Assembly (NCBI GenBank): GCA_036381125.1
Contig: DASVDK010000300.1
Location: 1-16,119 of the forward strand
Length of the DNA stretch: 16,119 nucleotides
Origin: DASVDK01 sp036381125 [NCBI: Thermodesulfobacteriota bacterium]
GTDB taxonomy: Bacteria > DASVDK01
Direction: 5' to 3'
The notes under the pieces were generated by a model. That model was not told the DNA's origin. It saw nothing but the letters and a program-made list of their open reading frames with translations, and searched no databases. How positions within the stretch are numbered: the first letter of the stretch is position 1; each line of letters starts with the position of its first letter. Shown here piece by piece: positions 7,806 through 15,090 of the stretch. Made by a program: the position numbers and the translations under genes.

Positions 7806-8528
7806 CTACACGTCCACGCCGAGGTAGCGCCCGAGGAGCGCCGAATCGGCCTCGAGGTCGCCGATGTCGCCCGCAGCCACGATGCGCCCCTTCTCGAGCA
7901 CGTAGCCGCGGTCGGCCACGGCGAACGCGGTGCGCACGTTCTGCTCCACGAGGAGGATGGTGAGCCCCTGGGCCTTGAGGACGCCGAGCGCCTCGACGAT
8001 CGCCTCGACCACGCGCGGCGCGATCCCCTCGGTCGGCTCGTCGAGGACGATCAGCTCGTCGCCGCCGACGAGGGCCCGCGCGATGGCGACCATCTGCTGC
8101 TCGCCCCCCGAGAGGCTGCCGGCCTGCTGGTGGCGGCGCTCGGCGAGCACGGGGAAGAGCGTGAAGACCCGCTCGAGCTGGGCCGACCAGTCGAGCCTCC
8201 CCCGGGCCTTGTTGGCGAACGGGATGCGGAGGTTCTGGAGGACCGTGAGCGGGCCGAAGAGGTGACGCCCCTCCGGCGAGTAGCCGAGGCCGAGCCGGGC
8301 GATCTCGTGCGGCGGCCGCCGGGTGATGTCCTCCCCCTTGAACGCGATGGTCCCCGACCGGGCGGGGTTGAGCCCCGTGATCGCGCGCAGCGTCGTCGTC
8401 TTGCCCATGCCGTTGCGGCCGAGGAGGGCCACCGCCTCGCCCCGACGGACCTCGAGCGTCACCTCGAAGAGGACCGTCGTGTCGCCGTAGCCGGCGGTGA
8501 CCCGATCGAGGCTCAGCATGGCGCTCAT
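7806..8528 (-). CDS. livF: LivF-type ABC transporter ATP-binding protein
   Basis: The 240-residue ATPase has Walker A GRNGMGKTT (37-45), the LivF-typical YSPEGRHLF Q-loop region (about 83-91), signature LSGGEQQ (139-145), Walker B LIVLDEP (159-165) and LLVEQN (192-197), where most ABC ATPases have a histidine in the switch position. The YxPEGR and VEQN variants are normal for LivF and separate it from LivG. It would act as one half of the cytoplasmic ATPase heterodimer. Its ATG (8528) overlaps the livG stop in an ATGA junction. Confidence 0.95.
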   Translation of the reverse strand: MSAMLSLDRVTAGYGDTTVLFEVTLEVRRGEAVALLGRNGMGKTTTLRAITGLNPARSGTIAFKGEDITRRPPHEIARLGLGYSPEGRHLFGPLTVLQNLRIPFANKARGRLDWSAQLERVFTLFPVLAERRHQQAGSLSGGEQQMVAIARALVGGDELIVLDEPTEGIAPRVVEAIVEALGVLKAQGLTILLVEQNVRTAFAVADRGYVLEKGRIVAAGDIGDLEADSALLGRYLGVDV

Positions 8529-9268
8529 GCGCGGCCCCCGCCGAGGTAGACGGCCTGCACGTCGGGGTTCGCCCGGATCGCGTCCGGCGGGCCTTCGGCA
8601 AGGACCTCGCCGCGGTGGAGGACGGTGACCCGGTCCGAGATGGACATGACGACCCGCATGTCGTGCTCGACGATCACGAGCGTGACCGCCGGGGCGAGGC
8701 CGCGCAGGATCGCCGCGGTCCGCCGCGTCTCGTCGGGCGACATTCCGGCCGTCGGCTCGTCGAGGAGGAGGAGCTTCGGCTCGGCGGCGAGGACCATGGC
8801 CATCTCGACCAGGCGCTTGTCGCCGTGGGAGAGGAGCCCGGCCGGCAGGTCGGCCCGCGACGCGAGGTCGAAGCGGTCGAGCGCCGCGGCCACGCGCCGA
8901 TCGACCTCGTCGGGCGGCACCGTGGCGCGGGCGAACGGCGACCCGGAGGCCCGCGCGCGGCCGCTCGCGAGGAGCGCCACGTTCTCCCGGACCGACAGCC
9001 TGGGGAACACCGACGAGACCTGGAACGAGCGCACCACCCCCAGCCGGAAGATCTCCGGGGGCGCGAGCCCCGTGATGTCGCGCCCCGCAAGGACGATCCG
9101 CCCCTCGGACGGCGCGAGCGCGCCGGTCACGAGGTTGAAGAGCGTGGTCTTGCCGGCGCCGTTCGGCCCGATGATGGAGCGGACCTCGCCCGGCGCGACC
9201 TCCAGGCTCACCCGGTTCACGGCCGTGAGGCCCCCGAAGCGGCGGGTGAGGCCCTCGGTACGGAGCAC
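8525..9268 (-). CDS. livG: LivG-type ABC transporter ATP-binding protein
   Basis: The 247-residue ATPase has Walker A GPNGAGKTT (34-42), Gln83 in VRSFQVSSVF, a signature written LSHGDKR (146-152) instead of the common LSGGQ (a variation seen in this branch), Walker B LLLLDEP (166-172) and the switch His202 in IVEHDM. The insertion between the Q-loop and the signature is shorter than in E. coli LivG. The start is GTG 9268, eight bases after the stop of the substrate-binding protein gene. No good Shine-Dalgarno sequence precedes it, so translation probably depends on ribosomes finishing the upstream gene. No other start codon fits the beginning of the fold. Confidence 0.93.
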   Translation of the reverse strand: MLRTEGLTRRFGGLTAVNRVSLEVAPGEVRSIIGPNGAGKTTLFNLVTGALAPSEGRIVLAGRDITGLAPPEIFRLGVVRSFQVSSVFPRLSVRENVALLASGRARASGSPFARATVPPDEVDRRVAAALDRFDLASRADLPAGLLSHGDKRLVEMAMVLAAEPKLLLLDEPTAGMSPDETRRTAAILRGLAPAVTLVIVEHDMRVVMSISDRVTVLHRGEVLAEGPPDAIRANPDVQAVYLGGGRA

Positions 9269-9276
9269 GGCGCCGG

Positions 9277-10536
9277 CTACAGCTTCGTGGCGGGCTCGCA
9301 GCCGGTCTTGCCGCAGGGGACCAGGAGCGCGTCCGGATCGCCGGCCGGCTCGACGTAGGCCGGGTAGATGCCGTACTTCTCGGTCTGCTTGCCCTCCACC
9401 ATGAAGATCGGCATCACGGCGGCATGGTCGCACTCGCGGAAGTAGACGTCGCCCATGACCGAGTTGCGGTACCGCAGCGCGCGCAGCTCCCGCACGACGG
9501 TGACCGGGTCGGTCGTGCCCCCGTTCTGGAGCGCCATGGCGAGCATCTCGACCCCCGTGTACGCGCGGGCGGCCGTCGGGTCGGGCCACGCCCCGTGCAG
9601 GGCGTGGTAGGCCTGGGCGAACTGCTGCATGCGCGGGGCGGACGGGTGCTCGTAGGTGAAGCACTCACCCGCCGTCATCCCGAGCACCGACTCGCCCGCC
9701 GCGACGGCGTCGATCTGCGACCAGAAGTTGTGGTGCAGGTGCGCGCGGACGCCCATCTGCCGGATCTGCTTGATGATGCGGGCGTAGCCGGCGCCGAACA
9801 CGACGAGGCCGATCACGTCGGGCCCGGCGGCGATCGCCTTGGTCACGTACGGCGCGTAGTTGGTCGTGCCGAGCGGCGGGTACTCCTCGCCCACGATCTC
9901 GATCTTCCGCCCGAGATTGGCGGCGTCCTTCATGAGCTCGACGGAGTTGCGGCCCCAGGAGTAGTCGTCGCCGATGAAGAACCACTTCGCGCCGTACTTC
10001 TTCGCCGCCTGCGCGGCCGGCAGCGAGAAGAGACGCGAGCTGGGGCAGAGGGCGAAGCTGTACGTCCCGCAGGCGGGCGGCTCGGAGATGGCCGGGTTGC
10101 CGGAGCCGGTGTTGATGAACGGGACCTTCCCCTCCTTGTTCAGGTACTCCTGGACCGCGAGCGACACCGAGGAGAAGATGACGCCGGTGAGGACGTGCAC
10201 GCGGTCGCGCTCGACGAGCTTCTTGGCCTTCGAGAGCCCCGTGGCGACCTTGCTCTCGGTGTCCTCGAGCACGAGCCGCACCGGCCGGCCGCCGATGCCC
10301 GGCTTGCCGAGCACGCCGCCCGTCTTGTTGATCTCGTCGACCGCCATCTGGATGCCGAGCGCCTGCTGGCTCCCGATGGTGGAGGCGACGCCCGACAGCT
10401 CGCAGAGGGCGCCGATGCGGATCTCGTCCTGCTGGGCGAGCGCCCGCGAGCGGATGAAGGGCGTGGCGCCGAGGGCCGCCGCGCCAAAGGCCGCGGCCCT
10501 GAGTACCTGTCGCCGGGTGGTCGCCGTGTCGCTCAT
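9277..10536 (-). CDS. Tat-exported substrate-binding protein of the Liv-type importer
   Basis: The 419-residue product is a Leu/Ile/Val-binding-protein-family (Peripla_BP_6) periplasmic receptor. Its N-terminus is a twin-arginine signal: T-R-R-Q-V-L at residues 7-12, a hydrophobic Ala/Gly stretch and a likely cleavage after RALA around residue 34. The mature part begins with the family's IRIGALCELSG, followed by GIQMAVDEINKTGGV and the two-lobe repeats. Seven Cys residues are spread through the mature chain, all encoded by TGC. The start ATG 10536 has GGAGG (10544-10548) seven bases upstream, the clearest ribosome site within the operon. A perfect palindrome lies just before that site. Homology does not reveal the ligand; the neighbouring hydrolases suggest an amide, carbamoyl or thiazoline-like compound, but this is inference. 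Confidence 0.92.
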   Translation of the reverse strand: MSDTATTRRQVLRAAAFGAAALGATPFIRSRALAQQDEIRIGALCELSGVASTIGSQQALGIQMAVDEINKTGGVLGKPGIGGRPVRLVLEDTESKVATGLSKAKKLVERDRVHVLTGVIFSSVSLAVQEYLNKEGKVPFINTGSGNPAISEPPACGTYSFALCPSSRLFSLPAAQAAKKYGAKWFFIGDDYSWGRNSVELMKDAANLGRKIEIVGEEYPPLGTTNYAPYVTKAIAAGPDVIGLVVFGAGYARIIKQIRQMGVRAHLHHNFWSQIDAVAAGESVLGMTAGECFTYEHPSAPRMQQFAQAYHALHGAWPDPTAARAYTGVEMLAMALQNGGTTDPVTVVRELRALRYRNSVMGDVYFRECDHAAVMPIFMVEGKQTEKYGIYPAYVEPAGDPDALLVPCGKTGCEPATKL

Positions 10537-10551
10537 GTCGTGTCCTCCAAG

Positions 10552-10566
10552 GGCCCGGTCCGGGCC
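10552..10566 (-). promoter_or_regulatory. Palindromic hairpin ahead of the substrate-binding protein gene
   Basis: GGCCCGG and CCGGGCC (7 bp, perfect) are separated by a single base in the gap between the thioesterase stop and the GGAGG of the substrate-binding protein gene. In RNA it would fold as a five-pair stem with a five-base loop. No U-tract follows. Such hairpins at the front of a binding-protein gene can protect the downstream mRNA and raise its level, but no such role is shown here. Confidence 0.5.
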
Positions 10567-10567
10567 G

Positions 10568-10965
10568 TCAACCCTGTCTCGGTGCGGCGTACACCCCGCG
10601 GGCCACCGCGACCAGCTCGCCGCCGGCGTCCCGGATCTCGACGTCGGCGACCCCGACGGTCCGACCGGTCCGCACGGCGCGGCCCACCGCGACGAGGTCG
10701 CCGCGGCGCGCGGGCCGCAGGTAGTCGATCCGGAGGTCGATCGTCGGTACGCCGGCGCCGTAGCGCGTCGCCACCGCGTAGTCGCCCGTGATGTCGGCGA
10801 GCGCCGCCACCACGCCGCCGTGGAGCCAGTCGGAGCCGTCGTACCGCACGAACTCCTCGCGGAAGGGGAGCCGGAACTCCACCTCGCCGTCGCCCTGGCG
10901 CACCACGCTCACCCGGAGGAACCGGGCGTACGGCGACCCCGCCAGCTCGGCCGGATCGAAGCCGC

Positions 10966-10969
<4 letters not shown>
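10568..10969 (-). CDS. PaaI-type hotdog-fold thioesterase
   Basis: The 133-residue product has the single hotdog domain of the PaaI/DUF4442-like acyl-CoA thioesterases. The key stretch is WLHGGVVAALADITG (residues 48-62), with the conserved HGG on the central helix and Asp59 as a likely catalytic acid. TIDLRIDYLRPARRGDLVAVG follows, which is the hallmark strand of the family. It should hydrolyse a CoA thioester in the cytoplasm. The start GTG 10969 overlaps the stop of the acyl-CoA synthetase gene (GTGA), an arrangement that fits a proofreading or CoA-recycling thioesterase paired with the ligase. The chain ends with a short, non-conserved tail (YAAPRQG). Confidence 0.88.
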
Positions 10970-12525
<1,556 letters not shown>

Positions 12526-12550
12526 GTCGCCCCCCGCCCCTCTCCTGGCC

Positions 12551-13612
12551 TCAGGCCGGCCGGATGACGACCTTGCCGAAGACCTGGCGCCGTTCGAGCG
12601 CGCGCTCGCCCTCGGCCGTCTGCTCGAGCGGCAGCACGCGGTCGATCACCGGCCGCAGCCTGCCGGCGAACGCGAGCCCGGTGACCCGCCTCAGCTCGTT
12701 GTGCGTCCAGCCGTTGCTGCCGAGCACGTGCTGCTCGCGACGGAAGAGGTAGCGGATGTCCGTGGCGCCGATGGGGCCCGACGTGGCGCCGCTGGTGACC
12801 AGGCGCCCCCCCTTGCCCAGCGCCCGGATGCTCCGCTCCCAGGTCGACTGCCCGACGGTCTCCACGATGACGTCGGCGCCGCGCTTGCCGGTGAGCCGGC
12901 GAACGGTGGTGTCCCACTCCGCGTCGGTCACGTAGTTGATCAGGTCGTCGGCGCCGAGGGCGCGAGCCCGCTCGAGCTTCTCGTCGGTGGAGGCGGTGGC
13001 GATCACCCGCGCCCCGAGCAGCTTGGCGATCTGGATGGCCGCGATGGCGACGCCGCCGCCCGCCCCGAGGACGACGACCGTGTCGCCCGGACGGGTGCCG
13101 GCGCGGGTCACGACCATGCGCCAGGCGGTGCCGAAGGTGATCGGCAGGCAGGCCGCCTCGTCGAAGCCGTACCCCTGCGGGATCGCGATGGCCTGCGAGG
13201 CCGGGACCTTCACGTACTCGGCCAGGCCGCCGGGATCGAGCTCGCCCAGCATGTGGTTGCGCAGGCACCGGGAGGTCTCGCCGTCGCGGCAGTACTCGCA
13301 GACGCCGCAGCCCCAGTTGGGGTCGAGGACCACGCGGTCGCCCACGGCCGGCGTCGCAACCCCCGGCCCGACGGCCGCCACGACCCCGGCCACGTCGCCG
13401 CCGGTGATGTGCGGCAGCGGCGTCGGCTCGCCCGGCATCCCCTCGCGGGTGAAGATGTCGAGGAAGTTGAGCGCGCAGGCCTTGACCTGGACGAGGATCT
13501 CTCCGGGGCCCGGCTCGGGGACCGGCCAGCTCGTCTCGAGGACGAGCACCTCGGGTCCGCCGTGCCGATGCATCACGATCGCGCGCATCGTCTTCGGAAG
13601 CTGTCGGCTCAC
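12551..13612 (-). CDS. MDR-family (zinc-binding-type) alcohol/quinone dehydrogenase
   Basis: The 353-residue product is a medium-chain dehydrogenase/reductase with a GroES-like N-terminal domain and a Rossmann domain (GAGGGVAIAAIQ, 183-194). The structural-zinc lobe is complete, with four cysteines at 102, 105, 108 and 116. The usual catalytic-zinc ligands are missing: Asn49 (CALNFLD) stands where Cys is expected, and GGD (71-73) replaces GHE. It therefore looks like a quinone-oxidoreductase-type active site in an otherwise zinc-dehydrogenase frame. The start GTG 13612 is favoured over ATG 13588 because GGAGG lies seven bases upstream of it. It is the first full-length gene of the operon, preceded by a 400-nt leader region. 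All six of its Cys codons are TGC. The substrate is unknown; it would be NAD(P)(H)-dependent. Confidence 0.9.
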   Translation of the reverse strand: MSRQLPKTMRAIVMHRHGGPEVLVLETSWPVPEPGPGEILVQVKACALNFLDIFTREGMPGEPTPLPHITGGDVAGVVAAVGPGVATPAVGDRVVLDPNWGCGVCEYCRDGETSRCLRNHMLGELDPGGLAEYVKVPASQAIAIPQGYGFDEAACLPITFGTAWRMVVTRAGTRPGDTVVVLGAGGGVAIAAIQIAKLLGARVIATASTDEKLERARALGADDLINYVTDAEWDTTVRRLTGKRGADVIVETVGQSTWERSIRALGKGGRLVTSGATSGPIGATDIRYLFRREQHVLGSNGWTHNELRRVTGLAFAGRLRPVIDRVLPLEQTAEGERALERRQVFGKVVIRPA

Positions 13613-13613
13613 C

Positions 13614-13742
13614 TCACCCCCTCCGCCAACGGCTCGCGGCCGCCTTCCGCGCCGGCCTGCAACGGCTCGGCGTGGAGGACGAGGGCGCACGCCCGGTCCT
13701 TCGTGCTGGCCACGGCGAGCCCGCATGTGCCGCTGATGCCAT
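13614..13742 (-). CDS. Possible 42-codon ORF with strong ribosome site ahead of the dehydrogenase gene
   Basis: ATG 13742 is preceded by GAGGAGGG (13751-13758) at eight bases, one of the best ribosome sites in the window. The ORF ends in TGA two bases before the dehydrogenase GTG (13612). The product (MASAAHAGSPWPARRTGRAP at the start) is Ala/Arg/Ser-rich and unrecognised. It could be a real small gene, or a second leader ORF whose role is to bring ribosomes to the dehydrogenase start. A competing frame through the same bases (ending GTKDR-like VASTKDRACALVLHAEPLQ, stop 13609) overlaps the dehydrogenase start by GTGA and has better-looking codon use, but lacks a good start. Confidence 0.3.
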   Translation of the reverse strand: MASAAHAGSPWPARRTGRAPSSSTPSRCRPARKAAASRWRRG

Positions 13743-13759
13743 GTCCGGGTCCCTCCTCG

Positions 13760-13785
13760 AAAACGGCCGCACCCCGCGGGCCGTT
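13760..13785 (-). terminator. Terminator-like hairpin in the operon leader
   Basis: In the minus-strand transcript AACGGCC (13785-13779), a 10-nt loop and GGCCGTT (13768-13762) form a perfect 7-bp stem. The T-run TTTT (13763-13760) begins in the 3' arm and continues past it. It is a short run, but the only T-run in this GC-rich leader. The loop (GGGGTGC, 13775-13769) can pair instead with GCACCCC at 13860-13854, which would prevent the hairpin. The position, upstream of the first structural gene and downstream of a Cys-rich leader ORF, fits an attenuator. The weak U-tract keeps confidence moderate. Confidence 0.45.
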
Positions 13786-13833
13786 CGGGCCGGCGGGGCG
13801 CGTGGAGGAGAGAAGCGGGAGTGTCGAGGCGCG

Positions 13834-13850
13834 CCGCGGGCCGTCGGGCC
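13834..13850. repeat. Copy 1 of a 17/18-bp direct repeat in the operon leader
   Basis: CCGCGGGCCGTCGGGCC on the plus strand recurs at 13774-13791 with one inserted T. The second copy overlaps the 5' arm and part of the loop of the terminator-like hairpin. The two copies could compete for the same complementary strand in the leader RNA, or could reflect a local duplication. Confidence 0.6.
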
Positions 13851-13886
13851 GATGGGGTGCGGCTCTGCTGGCCTCGCGTGTCGCCG

Positions 13887-14012
13887 CTACCGCGGCGTGG
13901 CGCTCCGGGTGACCGGGGCGCGCGAGGCCGAGGCCGCCAGGGGCGTGCGCATGCACGCAGCCCCGGAGGGGCGACAACAACAGGCGCAGGTGACGGCGCG
14001 CAGGTCGAGCAT
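13887..14012 (-). CDS. Cysteine-rich leader peptide (candidate cysteine attenuator)
   Basis: This ORF encodes 41 residues starting MLDLRAVTCACCCRPSG and ending in TAG at 13889-13887. Cysteines are at positions 9, 11, 12, 13 and 20. The three consecutive codons at 13982-13974 are all TGT, whereas 13 of 13 Cys codons checked in the dehydrogenase and binding-protein genes are TGC. No Shine-Dalgarno sequence is present, but a promoter places the likely transcription start at or within two bases of the ATG, so the mRNA would be leaderless. Competing hairpins follow the Cys codons directly. Poly-Cys leaderless short ORFs are known in mycobacteria as cysteine-responsive attenuators, and this ORF has the same layout. 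The peptide itself probably has no function; slow decoding of Cys codons would signal low charged tRNA-Cys. GTG 14018 in the same frame is an alternative start. Confidence 0.65.
   Translation of the reverse strand: MLDLRAVTCACCCRPSGAACMRTPLAASASRAPVTRSATPR
13940..13972 (-). promoter_or_regulatory. Mutually exclusive hairpins next to the Cys codons
   Basis: In the leader transcript GCCCC-TCC-GGGGC (13972-13960) can form a 5-bp hairpin that begins one base after the last TGT codon. The GGGG of this hairpin can instead join a longer one (13963-13940): GGG, a two-base bulge, GCGTGC, loop ATGC, GCACGC, CCC. A ribosome stalled on the TGT codons would cover the 5' arm of the first hairpin and favour the second. 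This is the classical geometry of an attenuation switch, seen here by eye only. Confidence 0.5.
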
Positions 14013-14020
14013 ACGCACGC

Positions 14021-14049
14021 AGCCTAGACACGGCATGGCGAAAGGTCAA
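14021..14049 (-). promoter_or_regulatory. Sigma70-type promoter of the minus-strand operon
   Basis: TTGACC (-35, 14049-14044) and TAGGCT (-10, 14026-14021) are separated by exactly 17 bp. Five of six -35 bases match consensus, and TAGGCT-type -10 boxes are common in high-GC bacteria. The expected start, about seven to nine bases after the -10 box, falls at 14014-14012, on or just before the ATG of the Cys-rich leader ORF. It lies 28 bp after the stop of the preceding ABC-transporter gene, for which no terminator is visible, so read-through from that operon is also possible. Confidence 0.65.
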
Positions 14050-14076
14050 GTCCCCGGACGAGGTCGGTCGGAGCGG

Positions 14077-15090
14077 CTACTCGCTCGCGAAGTGGCAGGC
14101 GACGGCGCGGCCGCGGCCCACGCGGCGCAGGGGAGGCTCGTTCGCCGGGTCGGTGCAGGCAGCGGGGCGGCCGAGCGCCGCGTAGACCGGGCAGCGCGGG
14201 GCGAAGCGGCAGCCGGCGTCGGGGACGGCGCTCTCGAGAGGTCCGAGGTCGCCCCCGCCGGCCTCGTCGCGCGCGGCGTCGAGCGACGCCCAGAGGAGCC
14301 GGGTGTACGGGTGGAGGGCGCCGCGGGCGAGGTCCCCCGCCTCCGCCTCTTCCACGATGCGGCCGCAGTACATCACCGCCACGCGATCGGCCAGGAGCTC
14401 CACCAGGCGCAGGTCGTGCGAGATGACGAGCAGCCCGACCCGCGTCTCCTCGGCGAGGTCGCGCAGGAGGTTCACGATCTGCGCCTGGACCGACGCGTCC
14501 AGGCCGGACGTCGGCTCGTCGGCCACGAGCAGCGCCGGCCCCACGGCCAGCGCCCGCGCGAGCCCGATGCGCCGCTTCTCGCCGCCCGACAGCTCGTCGG
14601 GATGGCAGGCGAGCTTGGCCGACGGCAGCCCCACGCGGTCGAGCAGCCGGGCCGCCTCGGCGCGCGCCGCGGCCCGCCCGCGCCGCTCGTGCGCGGTCAG
14701 CGCCTCGACGAGCGTCGCCTCGACGGTCATCATCGGGTCGAGGCCGGCGTCGAGGTCCTGGAAGACCATCTGCATCCGCCGCCGCATCCGCCTGAGCGCC
14801 TCGCCTCGCAGCGCGAGGAGGTCGATCCCCTCGAGGGTGATCCGCCCGGCGGAGGGCTCCAGGAGCCGGAGCGTCGCCTTGCCCGTGGTCGTCTTGCCGC
14901 AGCCCGACTCGCCGACGAGGCCGAGCGTCTCCCCCCGGTCGAGGCGGAAGGAGACCCCGTCCACGGCCGGCACCTCGCGCCCCCGCGCGCCGACGGCCCG
15001 GGCGAGCCGCGAGCCGCCGCTCGCGAAGCGCTTGACGAGGCCGGTGACCTCGAGGAGAGGGGGCGCGTCGATTGCGGTCTCGATCGTCAC
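14077..15090 (-). CDS. Oligopeptide-type ABC transporter ATP-binding protein (OppF/DppF-like)
   Basis: The 337-residue product is the second ATPase of a peptide/nickel-type importer. It has Walker A GESGCGKT (60-67), Gln111 in MVFQD, signature LSGGEKR (167-173), Walker B LLVADEP (187-193) and switch His225. The C-terminal oligopeptide-transporter extension carries four Cys (294, 300, 312, 332) in the pattern GCRFAPRCP...AC...ACHF. A related four-Cys pattern in some family members binds an iron-sulfur cluster. The Q-loop region reads DLDAGLDP where DPYASLNP is usual. The start GTG 15090 overlaps the stop of the upstream ATPase gene (GTGA). Permeases and binding protein are not in the window. 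The substrate (peptides, glutathione or other) is unknown. Confidence 0.92.
   Translation of the reverse strand: MTIETAIDAPPLLEVTGLVKRFASGGSRLARAVGARGREVPAVDGVSFRLDRGETLGLVGESGCGKTTTGKATLRLLEPSAGRITLEGIDLLALRGEALRRMRRRMQMVFQDLDAGLDPMMTVEATLVEALTAHERRGRAAARAEAARLLDRVGLPSAKLACHPDELSGGEKRRIGLARALAVGPALLVADEPTSGLDASVQAQIVNLLRDLAEETRVGLLVISHDLRLVELLADRVAVMYCGRIVEEAEAGDLARGALHPYTRLLWASLDAARDEAGGGDLGPLESAVPDAGCRFAPRCPVYAALGRPAACTDPANEPPLRRVGRGRAVACHFASE

Noticed and set aside
10552-10566. Palindrome considered as a terminator between the thioesterase and binding-protein genes
   Set aside because: No T-run follows, and a ribosome site for the next gene comes directly after it.
13609-14049. A 146-codon minus-strand ORF spanning the whole gap before the dehydrogenase gene
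   Set aside because: Its start lies at the -35 box of the promoter and most of it is Arg/Pro/Ala-rich with no motif; only the last 40 or so codons look coding-like, and that part is noted separately.
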